Origin: Nephrocerus scutellatus
Lineage: Eukaryota > Arthropoda > Insecta > Diptera > Pipunculidae
NCBI GenBank assembly: GCA_947095585.1
Contig: OX352761.1
Location: forward strand, 80,355,267-80,419,266
DNA length: 64,000 bases
Reading direction: 5' to 3'
This document shows positions 41,401-45,665 of this stretch, piece after piece. Numbering within the stretch: position 1 is the stretch's first letter; every line of letters starts with the position of its first letter. The notes under the pieces are model-generated. The model did not search any database, had not been told where the DNA came from, and was given only the letters and a program-made list of their open reading frames with translations. A program made the position numbers and the translations under genes.

Positions 41401-44400
41401 TTTCGGTCGGCAGTCGGTCTGTCGTGGAGTCTTGCGATCAATTTTTAATCCACTTCCCAAAGCACGATTGTACTGGATTTTTGCACAAATGTGTATTTCC
41501 GGAGACAACACTTTCTATTTGAGGGCCGTCGGGCCACGGGGTCGGGTGTCGGTCGGTGTATCTCCGATGGACAACACTTTTTGTAAATATTTGGGTGAGT
41601 GGGCACTGGGGTCGGGGGGTACCCATACAAATTTTATAAAAAACAATACCCGATTTTCTTCAATTTGTACACACGTGTGTATCTCCGATGGACAACATTC
41701 TTGTAAATATTGGAAGGTGATTGGGCATCGGGGTCGGGGGCCGATTTTCTTCAAATTTTATACACACGTGTATCTCCGATTGAAACACTTGTTTGAAAAA
41801 ATTTTGGAGGCTCCCCCTTTTTTAAATGTTACCCGATTTTATTCAAACTTTGCACATTGTGTATCAATTAGAGAATTTACATGAAAAATTTTAATTTTTA
41901 TGGGTTTTTATTCTAAAAATTAAATTATATATTTTTGGTTGTATTGGACATTAATTAGCTTTATATCCGATCTAATTACAATTGTAACAGGGAATTCTGT
42001 CGAAGTGTTTTTCAGATAAGGTCTCGTTTGAATCTTAAATGAAGCAGCTTTTGATGGATCGGTGTATTTTTTATCATCATTATTATTAAGTTCTTCTTCA
42101 AGTAATCAGCTACAAACTCAATCGAAAGTTTAGTTTGACTGAGCGCGTAGATAGGGCTACAACCGCCCTATGTCAAAAATTCATCTTTTGACCTCGTATC
42201 ACCAGAACTTTTATATTCGCGAACAGTAAAATCAATTGTTTTGACTTTTCAGAATAAACACTTTCTAAGGCTAAGGCCACCCACTAAGCGGCAGAGCGGC
42301 AATCTTAAGCGGCAAGTGGCCATTTACTGTACGGCAATTCTTTGGCAATTAGTTGAATAATTGTGAAAGTGTCGTCGTCGAGTGCTGCTAGCCGCAGTGT
42401 TTTACAAAAAATTCGTTAATTTACAAAATTTTCGTTTAAGCCCATCCCATAAAAATCAAAATTTTTCTTGTAAATTCTCTAATCGGAGATAAACACGTGT
42501 CCAGTTTGAACATAATTGGGTTAATTTTTAAAAAAAATTTGGAGAACACTTTGAGCACCTGTTATACGGTTGTTTTAAATACATTAAACAAAAATTATCT
42601 AAAACCACACAAAATCATTGTTTTTTCATAGCCTTTGGAGCTTAAAGCAAAAAAAAAACCTAATTCCTTATTCCTCGGCAAATAAAATACAGCTTATAAC
42701 AGATTGTATATAAGGCGATTACACCACTATGCTCTGGTATTTTCTAGATGGTTCTCCAAGAATAGAACATTCTAAAAAAATGTCATTAGTTATAAATACA
42801 GCAACTTTAAGTTAAGTTATTATTTGGAAGTGAACCAGATTATTTGAAAAGTGTAAATGTTGAATAAACAATAAGTAAACACCAGTATAAACTTGTGAAC
42901 TTTTTCTATTTGTTGATTTTAATTGTAATTTGTGAATTAACGAAATTGTATTGTGTTGTTATTTACAAATCCAATGACGAAATCTAGATTGCCTAAATTT
43001 CGTAGCAAAATATGTGACGCACCTTAAATTCTGTAGTACGAAATTAATAATATTTGTGTGTTAACAGCAAGCTTCTTGTGAGCGACCACACTTTCGCTCT
43101 TTAAGCAAGAAGTATTTCCCTCCCTCCTATTATCTGACGTAGTAGCTATCTGCAAAGCATATATTCCCAAAACTTGAATATGAGTTTTCTGTTCAGGTGC
43201 ATCCAAAACCCCATTGCATCTACTAGAGAGATTTAAACCATACGCGATAAAAGGTATGGGGTACGAAAGAACGAACGGTAAACGACAAAAACATCGTAGG
43301 AATTTTTCGAGCATCTTACTGTTTAACTTTATATATATTCGGGTGCATCCCGTACATCTTCCAACCCTTCCGCAATACTCGTGCATCATCTCGGCCTCCC
43401 CATTCAACCCATCTCCGGACGTGTCGACCAGTATGTAGATTCCTTCTGTAGCCGCACATTATGTGGAATTAATGGCCGGACTCTGTGTTTCTGTGCTTCC
43501 GCTCATTCAAGACACATGTCCTTTGCTTCTTAACTCATTATTTCCTTAATGATATGCTATCCTATACGCTCAAGGGATTTATAATGCTCTAACGTTATAA
43601 AAAAATAACCCAAAATTAATATATCAGAATAGTACTATATCATCATATATATATCAGAAATCAGAGCGGCTAAAAAATATAACTAGTCAAATCAAATTTT
43701 AAATGAAAACGGAATCTGTCTAGACAGTATAAACTTAATCTTTGTTTAAATCTCTACATTTTATTTACTACATTCACTCAAAAAGGGACGTAAATTTATA
43801 TTTCGTCCCTACCTTGTATTATGTCAGGAAGGGTGGATTCAAATCATTGTCTGATTAGATTAATTTATCTTTTCATATTATTGTATGTAATATAATACGC
43901 CTTTCTTATTTTTTGCAGGGATTCAAACTTCTCAAGATGCTCGATTTTACGCTCTTTCAAAAAAGTTTAAACCGTTCTCGAATGAGGGAAAGCCGTTAGT
44001 CATTCAGTTCTCTGTTAAACATGAACAGAATATTGACTGTGGTGGTGGCTATGTAAAATTGTTTGATTGCTCGTTAGATCAGACCGATATGCATGGTGAG
44101 TCTCCATACGAAATCATGTTCGGACCTGATATTTGTGGACCAGGAACAAAAAAGGTTCATGTCATCTTCGGCTATAAGGGCAAAAATCATTTGATTAATA
44201 AGGATATTCGCTGCAAGGATGATGTATATACACATTTTTACACATTAATTGTTAAGCCGGACAATACCTATGAAGTGCTGATTGACAATGAAAAAATTGA
44301 ATCAGGAAACTTGGAAAATGATTGGGACTTTCTGCCACCCAAAAACATTAAAGATCCGAATGCCAAAAAACCAGAAGACTGGGATGATAAAGTAAGTTTT

Positions 44401-44996
44401 TCTTCTATTTTTTGCTACGCTACTAATCATATGTTAAATATTTTTAGCCTACTATCCCAGATCCGGATGACAAAAAACCGGAAGATTGGGATAAACCAGA
44501 GCATATTCCAGATCCTGATGCTACTAAGCCAGATGATTGGGACGATGATATGGATGGAGAGTGGGAACCTCCAATGGTTGACAATCCTGAGTATAAAGGT
44601 GAATGGCAACCAAAGCAGTTAGACAATCCAAATTATAAAGGAGCATGGGAACACCCAGAAATCGAAAATCCTGAGTACCGTCCTGACCAAAACTTGTACT
44701 TGAAAAAGGAAATTTGTACAATCGGTTTTGACTTGTGGCAGGTTAAGTCCGGAACTATCTTTGATAACGTTCTTATAAGCGATGATTTGGAATACGCTTC
44801 CAAAGTTGCTGCAGGAGTAAAAGTCACACAATCTGGTGAAAAAAAAATGAAAGAAGCTCAAGATGAAGAACAACGTAAAAAAGACGAAGAAGAGGAAAAA
44901 AGTAATGGTGCAAAGGAAGACGATGAAGATGATGAAGACAAGGATGATATTCCAGATGTAGAGGAGGATTTGTTAAACGAACACGATGAGTTGTAA
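2609..44996 (+). CDS. Calr: calreticulin, four coding exons, complete
   Basis: Calreticulin is a calcium-binding lectin chaperone of the ER lumen that binds monoglucosylated glycoproteins and buffers calcium. Joining 2609-2699, 2812-2916, 43919-44391 and 44448-44996 gives 405 codons plus TAA with GT-AG junctions and compatible phases, close to the length of the fly protein. Visible parts in order: a hydrophobic signal peptide (about residues 1-20) with the mature end at EVYYEENF; the globular N-domain with [16 protein letters not shown] and IMFGPDICG, the two family signatures; P-domain repeats of the types [13 protein letters not shown] and [15 protein letters not shown]; and a lysine/acidic C-domain ending in the HDEL retrieval signal. 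No lesion is seen. Intron 2 is about 41 kb of transposons and macrosatellite, yet the frame and splice sites are intact, so the gene is inferred to be functional. Confidence 0.95.
2812..2916 (+). CDS. Calr: calreticulin exon 2 (start of N-domain)
   Basis: It encodes the conserved [18 protein letters not shown] region of the N-domain and ends in phase 1 with ATAAAG|GTAAGC, a strong donor. The matching acceptor is ~41 kb downstream. No intervening in-frame calreticulin sequence was found, and exon 3 continues the protein without a missing residue. Confidence 0.92.
2917..3363. other. start of intron 2, no recognised element
   Basis: Single-copy-looking AT-rich intron sequence after the exon 2 donor. 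I see no gene or clear repeat before the SINE-like block. Confidence 0.5.
3364..3575 (+). mobile_element. possible tRNA-derived SINE
   Basis: TAGTCCAGTGG at ~3370-3380 with the following TTAGCA fits the A box and D-arm of a Glu/Asp/His-type tRNA head. It is followed by a tRNA-unrelated body and a conserved tail ('agattacaag...atgatgctgtacatg'). The tail and body are repeated in diverged form at 3776-3880. I cannot find a convincing B box, so the pol III promoter is not shown. SINE is the best explanation but remains tentative. Confidence 0.32.
3776..3880 (+). repeat. diverged second copy of the SINE-like tail
   Basis: It aligns with 3466-3565: 'ggcg-aaggaaaggtgac', 'gagtcacagagacataacttcgccgatagaagcctagattacaag' and 'atgatgctgtacat' recur in the same order with substitutions. 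It lacks the tRNA-like head. It ends about 40 bp before the macrosatellite starts. Confidence 0.4.
3941..3985. repeat. perfect 14-bp inverted repeat near the unit start
   Basis: AGATGTAGAGCCAA (3941-3954) and its exact reverse complement TTGGCTCTACATCT (3972-3985) enclose a 17-nt loop. It recurs at the same place in every unit (for example ~8104 and ~12267). It could form a cruciform or RNA hairpin; no function is shown. Confidence 0.8.
4066..4334 (-). pseudogene. LINE (Jockey/CR1-type) endonuclease fragment, repeated in every unit
   Basis: The minus strand reads through the N-terminal part of an APE-type endonuclease: [18 protein letters not shown], then [11 protein letters not shown] (metal-site and 'SETWL' region) and [15 protein letters not shown]. 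One stop or frameshift lies between 'VDGYIF' and 'GRRAGG', and the frame ends before the catalytic 'GDFN' part. It is a dead 5' fragment of a non-LTR retrotransposon captured in the macrosatellite. Equivalents lie near 8229-8497, 12392-12660, 16556-16826 and 20803-21073. Confidence 0.7.
4421..5029 (+). mobile_element. DINE-like (Helentron-type) element with internal ~100-bp repeats
   Basis: It begins TTTAAATTCTC, has a GTCG-rich microsatellite ('cgttcggtcggt'), and then several ~100-bp sub-repeats, each containing 'gatcgggccccggg' and the palindrome ACACATGTGT. It ends 'aaaaattttaatttttatggg', a small terminal hairpin. This order (conserved 5' end, GTCY microsatellite, tandem core, terminal hairpin) is that of DINE-1/Helentron non-autonomous elements. 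The classification is inference. Repeated in all five units. Confidence 0.55.
5637..5850 (+). mobile_element. 5' end of a DINE-like element, 3' truncated
   Basis: It starts TTAAATTCTCTATATTAAC, followed by 'cacttgcccgtgg', four GTCG repeats, 'cgcggaatcttgcgatc' and one partial sub-repeat, then decays near 5850. The same 5' end heads the complete + copy at 41361 and, inverted, closes the one ending at 47999. Repeated in every unit. Confidence 0.55.
6237..6470 (-). other. unrecognised 77-codon reading frame carried by each macrosatellite unit
   Basis: A minus-strand frame contains [16 protein letters not shown] and ends at a TAG. The frame stays open upstream to a stop near 6505. It is identical in all five units (10400-10633, 14563-14796, 18810-19043, 23056-23289), but that reflects recent array duplication, not selection. 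The residue mix looks protein-like (tryptophan, tyrosine, few low-complexity runs), so it could be a fragment of a captured gene. I do not recognise a family. Confidence 0.2.
6734..8034 (-). mobile_element. long-form DINE-like element, inverted, lacking its 5' end
   Basis: Read on the plus strand it starts with the terminal hairpin remnant 'ccataaattaaattttttt' and 'ctaaattctctaatcgcag'. It continues with 'gaaaatgctcagatcattttattctgagc', also present at 45805 and 47273, and finishes with three to four 'gatcggg-cccggg/acacatgtgt' sub-repeats up to ~8034. The middle (about 7000-7400) is extra sequence absent from the 45666 and 47134 copies. The GTCG microsatellite end is missing. Repeated in all units. 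Confidence 0.5.
8082..12244. repeat. macrosatellite unit 2 (4163 bp)
   Basis: Full unit with the same internal parts as unit 1. It carries 'ttatttggtatac...gtgtgtaagattt' near 11828, shared with units 3 and 4. A private 'ggggttttcataca' occurs near 8990, where other units have 'gggtttccataca'. Confidence 0.9.
12245..16410. repeat. macrosatellite unit 3 (4166 bp)
   Basis: Full unit. It is three bases longer than unit 2 because a poly(A) run before 'tgtataacggcc' (15921) has ten A, a feature shared with unit 4 (20168) but not with units 1, 2 and 5. Confidence 0.9.
16411..20657. repeat. macrosatellite unit 4 (4247 bp, extra sub-repeat)
   Basis: It is longer than units 1-3 because one additional ~84-bp internal sub-repeat lies at about 17257-17340, inside the first DINE-like element ('aaatccgatggacaacatg...'). 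The same insertion is in unit 5. Confidence 0.9.
20658..24896. repeat. macrosatellite unit 5 (4239 bp), end of array
   Basis: It carries the unit 4 insertion (~21504-21587) in its first half but the unit 1 variants in its last part ('ttattgggtatac', seven-A run at ~24414). The repeat stops after 'gggtcgata', and unrelated sequence 'actgtctc' follows. Confidence 0.9.
24944..25043 (+). repeat. short tandem duplication (57-bp offset)
   Basis: 'catgttaataggcgtagtca' followed by 'ctgaata-aagtgtatcgatt' occurs at 24944 and again at 25001 with two small differences. It lies at the left edge of the Helitron helicase fragment. Confidence 0.75.
25019..25125 (+). pseudogene. Helitron PIF1-like helicase fragment (left part)
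   Basis: The plus-strand frame reads [15 protein letters not shown] followed by [16 protein letters not shown]. This matches the helicase segment that in Helitron RepHel proteins precedes '[21 protein letters not shown]'. The match stops near 25125, where the 3' end of LINE-A begins. The downstream continuation of the same domain is at 37225-37641, so the two look like halves of one helicase split by the LINE. Confidence 0.55.
25126..25290 (-). other. probable 3' UTR of LINE-A
   Basis: AT-rich sequence between the Helitron fragment and the stop codon of the antisense LINE reading frame. No gene is seen. By position it is the 3' untranslated part of LINE-A, but I could not fix the exact insertion boundary. 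Confidence 0.35.
25301..26513 (-). pseudogene. LINE-A reverse transcriptase and C-terminal part, duplicated copy
   Basis: From high to low coordinates: [17 protein letters not shown] (RT motif A, ~26415), [18 protein letters not shown] (motif B, ~26230), [10 protein letters not shown] (catalytic FADD, ~26150), then the post-RT region with [16 protein letters not shown] and the C-terminal [17 protein letters not shown]... ending VNNFLKDDG at 25301. Frameshifts separate the pieces (near 26240 and between 25940 and 25714). This copy contains the true C-terminus of the element. Confidence 0.75.
25361..27478. repeat. tandem duplication of ~1153 bp within LINE-A
   Basis: Copy 2 is 25361-26513. Copy 1 is 26514-27478 plus 34166-34353, the two parts being separated by BEL-1 (965 + 188 = 1153 bp). 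The junction at 26513/26514 joins 'gaaatccaa' to 'attcggaaaac'. Because BEL-1 interrupts only one copy, the duplication is older than BEL-1. Confidence 0.85.
26514..27478 (-). pseudogene. LINE-A reverse transcriptase part, first copy, cut by BEL-1
   Basis: It repeats 25361-26325 with a few substitutions: the same [18 protein letters not shown] and FADD motifs (27095-27391) and the same post-RT region (to ~26514). At 26514 the C-terminal frame runs straight into the second copy ('[18 protein letters not shown]'), so the last residues are missing. On its other side it stops at the BEL-1 LTR (27479) and resumes at 34166. Confidence 0.75.
27479..27878 (-). repeat. BEL-1 3' LTR (400 bp)
   Basis: It starts TGTTTGTGATTATG and ends ACTAAACA in plus orientation. 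It contains two adjacent copies of a ~53-bp piece ('aacgaatgatggttgggtta...tactaaaca') at its right end. It is identical to the other LTR except for one base. Confidence 0.92.
28012..33135 (-). CDS. BEL-1 gag-pol polyprotein (1707 codons, frameshifted at its C-terminus)
   Basis: A single frame encodes capsid-type Gag, a CCHC knuckle [14 protein letters not shown] (~residues 368-382) with a second Cys/His cluster, an aspartic protease [10 protein letters not shown] (~475), reverse transcriptase with YVDDIMTG (~886), RNase H, and an integrase with a zinc-binding N-part, IYTDNGTNF (~1509) and [15 protein letters not shown]. It starts at the ATG 38 bp inside the 5' LTR. Around 28110 a one-base shift moves the frame: the last ~30 residues are out of register, while the typical integrase C-terminal region ([10 protein letters not shown]...) stays open in another frame to ~27900. 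The element may therefore be inactive through one small lesion. Confidence 0.93.
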   Translation of the reverse strand: MNSLKLRLGNVKGRLTRAINFVEMMRDDVVDTTTLEMLEVRLTKLDETWAQFTALHDETLKATEAKEMEELEVEFGEYENRYFFIHSSLTKSIRERQSAQRDDSVCNQLGEQQSRLLEKIDVTSEKTPVQLPKLTVPHFSGNYNDWPSFRDTFMGAVGNNQNLSATQKFHYLTSYLRDDAATLIKHLSVTEGNYIEAWQRLEKRYDRVNLIVQAFIQTFLSLPSASMSNVHMLRKLTDGADEAIRGLNALGSNSRDPWLIYLLANKLDVDTKQAWAETVGSRKNVQFEELLNFLHSRCDALECCQSLARVGASRDKPKAQFRSHFAESHSNAVTQSHCPKCNGKHILPQCEQFLLLNVDMRHAFVKSKQLCFNCLRPGHPAGKCRSSFRCRVCHSRHHSLVHADTNNASSSHHTETAQHIEPTPSCLQLSANPQPVSNHSSLIVGLPRHTILPTILAQVQDNQGNSISCRVLLDSGSQLSFIVESFAQRLGLPRKQARVSVLGVSSTKAGQTRGRVCVNLGSRLNKTNLMVNAFVLTKLTSNLPSQSFETSGWSHLQNLELADPNFNVPGPIDMLLGADKLWCILRGNQVQGSDGLPIAQNTSFGWVVTGEVLDAEPSHHQTVSSFHSVLDVDVLLQRFWELEEVTPFNRASFADDAAEQHFQKTFSRSSDGRYVVQLPFKTPSPVFGPSLNGAIRRLHSMERRFKSDPKLYETYVKFMQEYRDLGHMVRIPSDELETTTTTGEHFYLPHHAVLKLDSSTTKLRVVFDGSASDSEGNSLNSQLRIGPPIQRDLVGVCLRFRQHKYVFTADVVKMFRQIWVDNRHVDFQRIVWRESPSDEIDHFRLFTVTYGTASAPFLSVRVLMQLAIDYQTQYPNASRVLLENVYVDDIMTGAESAEELIKLQAELVSVLSNAKLELRKWNSNCWALLARLPKEDCEVSWFDMEGSNSIVKILGMHWNPTSDHYSFRMNGVRGCATPTRRSLLSEISRIFDPFGLLAPSVVLFKMLFQELWSSDLKLSWDDPLPLQLAKKWSRYQHELHCFEKVQVPRNIFSSSEDIELHGFSDASLLAYSAVVYARCKLGPNKFKIVIVAAKTKVAPIKPMSIPRLELCGALLLSRLVTLIRSSVSRNLPVFAWCDSQIVLHWLSSSPRRWSTFVANRTAAILEKIPRYSWQHIASEFNLADCASRGILPSALIKHSLWWTGPAWLSLPHHHWPSSTIPAEQLDNPEIAVEERHTQTQIHFTSAEINVFDHLIEKISSWTRLLRIVAYCVRFPNNCRPKGYPRCTGGLTVSELQLAEHHILKLVQQHSFENEIRQLNRNRDIKPKSKLLRYSPFIDKDGLLRVGGRIKLAYVSFTIKHPIILPKDYISSLLVKHIHSKYLHPGVSETFAIVRQRYWILGSRNLVRAVVHRCRACFLQRKVTRNQLMGDLPPERVRQSRPFINAGCDYAGPFTIRLSRGRNPKTSKAYLAFFVCMCTKAVHLELVSDLTTDAFLAALRRFVSRRGKCSNIYTDNGTNFQGARRILNDMQKVVLSQTYNEDIKSSLAMDGITWHFIPPSAPHFGGLWEAGVKSAKLHLRRVVGTSVLTFEELYTVFTEIEAVLNSRPLCAISDTDLNPLTPSHFLIGEPHTAVPEPNLLEVPFNRLAHWKHLQSMVQGFWKRWQMEYITSLQERPKWKSKQVDIQGWRPSGCQGTTSTPNKMAVRQN
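33173..34160 (-). repeat. BEL-1 5' LTR carrying a LINE insertion
   Basis: The 400-bp LTR is split: 33173-33393 and 33982-34160, with 574 bp of LINE and a 14-bp target duplication between. Removing them gives exactly the length and sequence of the other LTR with one substitution. Confidence 0.92.
33394..33967 (-). mobile_element. 5'-truncated Jockey-type LINE inside the BEL-1 LTR
   Basis: It is flanked by the 14-bp target duplication AAACTGCGCAGATT (33380-33393 and 33968-33981). The minus strand encodes the C-terminus of a Jockey-type ORF2 ([20 protein letters not shown], 33949-33692) and ends with a simple-sequence tail of AATCTT/AATCT units at 33394-33416. The head is cut off inside ORF2, as expected for incomplete target-primed reverse transcription. 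It is the youngest datable event in this nest. Confidence 0.88.
34166..34762 (-). pseudogene. LINE-A reverse transcriptase N-terminal part
   Basis: The minus-strand frame (34762-34367) contains [18 protein letters not shown] (RT motif 0/1) and [16 protein letters not shown] (motif 2), then runs into the conserved region repeated at 26320-26513 ([11 protein letters not shown]). It joins the downstream RT half across BEL-1 via the CATGT target duplication. Confidence 0.8.
34778..35269 (-). pseudogene. LINE-A linker and end of endonuclease
   Basis: 35269-35150 reads [21 protein letters not shown], the last endonuclease motif containing the SDH triad. It directly continues the endonuclease frame interrupted by the DINE-like element. 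35026-34778 is the lysine/arginine-rich linker ([20 protein letters not shown]) seen between endonuclease and RT in Jockey/CR1 LINEs. Frameshifts separate them. Confidence 0.65.
35270..35834 (-). mobile_element. DINE-like element inserted in the LINE-A endonuclease
   Basis: Plus strand: it begins 'cccataaaaattaaaattt' and 'cttgtaaattctctaatcgg', contains an expanded (CA)n tract, two 'cgatcgctccaa / acacatatgtgt' sub-repeats and a CCAG/CCAA microsatellite, and ends 'gttaatatagagaatttaa'. It is inverted relative to the 41361 copy. Endonuclease coding lies on both sides (LLDL to the right, MPYKYSIDV to the left), so this is a clean insertion. No target duplication is evident, as expected for Helitron-type transposition. 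Confidence 0.6.
35315..35447. repeat. (CA)n microsatellite
   Basis: About 133 bp of CA/AC repeats with interspersed CG variants. It arose where the DINE-like element normally has its ACACATGTGT palindrome. Long Cys/Val or Thr/His reading frames across it are artefacts. Confidence 0.95.
35835..36466 (-). pseudogene. LINE-A APE-type endonuclease
   Basis: The minus strand gives [18 protein letters not shown] (start of domain), ALSLCETQ-type motif ([13 protein letters not shown]), then after a frameshift near 36120 [31 protein letters not shown] (catalytic GDFN) and [17 protein letters not shown]. The order and motifs are those of the endonuclease of CR1/Jockey LINEs, which nicks target DNA for target-primed reverse transcription. 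It ends at the DINE-like insertion. Confidence 0.82.
36470..37050 (-). pseudogene. probable LINE-A 5' region with ORF1 coiled-coil remnant
   Basis: On the minus strand around 37010-36890 the frame reads [20 protein letters not shown] and [17 protein letters not shown], a heptad-like coiled coil as in CR1-type ORF1 proteins. The rest, to the endonuclease start at 36466, is AT-rich and broken by stops. The ORF1 assignment rests on position and the coil only. Confidence 0.35.
37225..37641 (+). pseudogene. Helitron PIF1-like helicase C-terminal part
   Basis: The plus-strand frame contains [25 protein letters not shown] sequence, [30 protein letters not shown] and a terminal [10 protein letters not shown] segment, in the order of PIF1/RepHel helicase motifs V-VI. 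The usual NKAQGQS of motif V reads NKSDILL here, and the motif VI arginine (CSRVG) is W, so ATPase activity would be lost. It ends at a TAA. Its missing left half fits 25019-25125 on the other side of LINE-A. Confidence 0.75.
37829..38188. mobile_element. mariner/Tc1-type MITE (360 bp)
   Basis: Inverted termini of 22 bp (left CAGGGTGTATCCGTTAAG..., right the complement with one mismatch) are flanked by TA on both sides (37827-37828, 38189-38190). No transposase is encoded. TA target and CAGGGTGT ends are typical of the IS630/Tc1/mariner superfamily. Confidence 0.8.
38430..38880 (-). pseudogene. Ty3/gypsy remnant: RNase H and integrase C-terminal pieces
   Basis: The minus strand near 38870-38650 reads, with frameshifts, TDASK-type start, [13 protein letters not shown] and FYYSQKN...[11 protein letters not shown], the gypsy RNase H signature. 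Near 38620-38440 it reads [19 protein letters not shown] and TSTSA, the GPY-like end of integrase. The integrase core between them is missing, so the element carries a large deletion. It continues to the right of the Tigger element at 40998. Confidence 0.55.
38883..40995 (-). mobile_element. Tigger/pogo-type DNA transposon (2.1 kb) in a gypsy remnant
   Basis: The ends are CAGTAAAACCTGTCAAAT and the complement of CAGTAAAACCTGCCAATC, flanked by TA (38881-38882, 40996-40997). Sub-terminal copies of 'ggtccgatt' recur on both sides. It encodes a decayed DDE transposase on the minus strand. Gypsy RNase H and RT sequences abut the two ends, which shows insertion into that element. Confidence 0.85.
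39404..40554 (-). pseudogene. Tigger/pogo transposase, frameshifted
   Basis: N-terminal CENP-B-type helix-turn-helix ([20 protein letters not shown], 40554-40330), then the DDE core: [14 protein letters not shown] (first Asp, ~40040), [21 protein letters not shown] (second Asp, usually DNCPAH), and [20 protein letters not shown] (third Asp, ~39570). The pieces are in four frames separated by small indels and stops, for example near 40330-40048 and 39830. It is a dead copy of a cut-and-paste transposase that targets TA. Confidence 0.8.
40998..41345 (-). pseudogene. Ty3/gypsy remnant: reverse transcriptase piece
   Basis: The minus strand carries, over several frames, a form of FGxYExLRxxFGLCNxPxVFQ (~41320-41240), then the 'FLGTTGYFRKFVEGY' connection region (~41180-41120) and [17 protein letters not shown] (~41050-41000). 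This is the RT-to-RNase H connection of gypsy elements and joins 38880 leftwards once the Tigger insertion is removed. Its right side is bounded by a DINE-like element. Confidence 0.6.
41361..41904 (+). mobile_element. DINE-like element, complete short form (544 bp)
   Basis: 5' end TTAAATTCTCTATATTA and 'cacttgcccgtgg', GTCG-type microsatellite ('ttcggtcggcagtcggtct'), the 'cttgcgatcaatttttaa' block, four to five ~100-bp sub-repeats with 'gatggacaacact...tttgtaaat' and 'acacacgtgtgtatctccg', then 'agagaatttacatgaaa' and the terminal hairpin ending ATGGG. This copy best shows the whole architecture in one orientation. Confidence 0.6.
41905..42448. other. intron sequence, no recognised gene
   Basis: AT-rich with a short 'gcggcagagcggcaatcttaa' GC-richer patch near 42287-42330 that may be an old transposon end. 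On the minus strand a frame containing [16 protein letters not shown] (~42060-41960) is open for ~45 codons but is not recognisable. Confidence 0.35.
42449..42545 (-). mobile_element. 3' terminal fragment of a DINE-like element
   Basis: 'cccataaaaatcaaaattt' and 'cttgtaaattctctaatcgg' followed by part of one sub-repeat ('agataaacacgtgtcc...aattgggttaatttttaa') is the inverted 3' end only. The remainder is lost. Confidence 0.55.
42546..43918. other. end of intron 2, no recognised gene
   Basis: AT-rich sequence leading to the exon 3 acceptor ('ttcttattttttgcag' at 43903-43918). A 127-codon minus-strand frame at 43024-43407 has no recognisable domain and is probably chance. Confidence 0.4.
43919..44391 (+). 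CDS. Calr: calreticulin exon 3 (N-domain and start of P-domain)
   Basis: It completes the split codon of exon 2 and reads [17 protein letters not shown] onward, through both family signatures and into the first P-domain repeat ([14 protein letters not shown]). The donor is AAA|GTAAGT, phase 0. It is 473 bases, which with the one base from exon 2 gives 158 codons. Confidence 0.95.
44448..44996 (+). CDS. Calr: calreticulin exon 4 (P-domain, C-domain, HDEL)
   Basis: After the acceptor TTTTTAG at 44441-44447 it reads [20 protein letters not shown], three GEW/GAW-type proline-rich repeats, then [14 protein letters not shown], and a charged tail rich in Asp, Glu and Lys ending NEHDEL and TAA. Intron 3 is only 56 bp, in contrast to intron 2. 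Confidence 0.95.
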   Translation, partial: PTIPDPDDKKPEDWDKPEHIPDPDATKPDDWDDDMDGEWEPPMVDNPEYKGEWQPKQLDNPNYKGAWEHPEIENPEYRPDQNLYLKKEICTIGFDLWQVKSGTIFDNVLISDDLEYASKVAAGVKVTQSGEKKMKEAQDEEQRKKDEEEEKSNGAKEDDEDDEDKDDIPDVEEDLLNEHDEL

Positions 44997-45665
44997 AATA
45001 AGTATATAAAAAATTTGAATTTAATTTTAGTTTAAATTATATTACAAAAATTTTATTTCAAAAAAGCTTCACTGGCAATGTGATACATACATACATACCA
45101 TTGTTTTCGAAACATGGTTGATCCGTAAGCTAGTGTGAAAGAGTTATTCTACTACAATTTTATTATGTAGCAAACAAAATTATTTAACTTTAATTGCATT
45201 TTTATGGTGACGTTTGTTTCGATTTCAATAACGTTAGAAATGCAGACAACGAAAGAATGTTTATTATTTATTTTATACTGAAAACTAATGTTTAGTATGA
45301 GTTTTTGTATTGATTTGAATAGAAATACATTTTTTAAAGATTAAAAACATCCAACAAAGATTTTATATTATTTCTAATTTTAGATATTGCAGCATTACGG
45401 CTGCGTCGTGCGCCCCAGAGGTCGTTAAAAAATAAAACAAAGTAACCGATATTTTTAAACTCACAAATTCAAGACAAACTCCAATCACAAATGTCATAAT
45501 CATTCACAAAATATATGATTATAGGAAGAACAAATTTTTTCTTCGCTGTGTTTTAATATGTCTCTTTCAATTGTTGAGTAAAGTTAAGATTTTTCTCGTG
45601 GATTCAGTTCGAAGCTCCATTTGCTAATTGTACCTTGAGCCGATTTTGATCACAAAAAAAAACAA
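44997..45665 (+). other. calreticulin 3' UTR and flank
   Basis: AT-rich with no reading frame. An ATTAAA at ~45340 and an AATAAA at 45431-45436 are candidate poly(A) signals. The flank continues to the DINE-like element at 45666. Confidence 0.5.

Noticed and set aside
43024..43407. 127-codon minus-strand frame near the end of intron 2
   Set aside because: No domain, no repeat partner and no splice context; consistent with chance.
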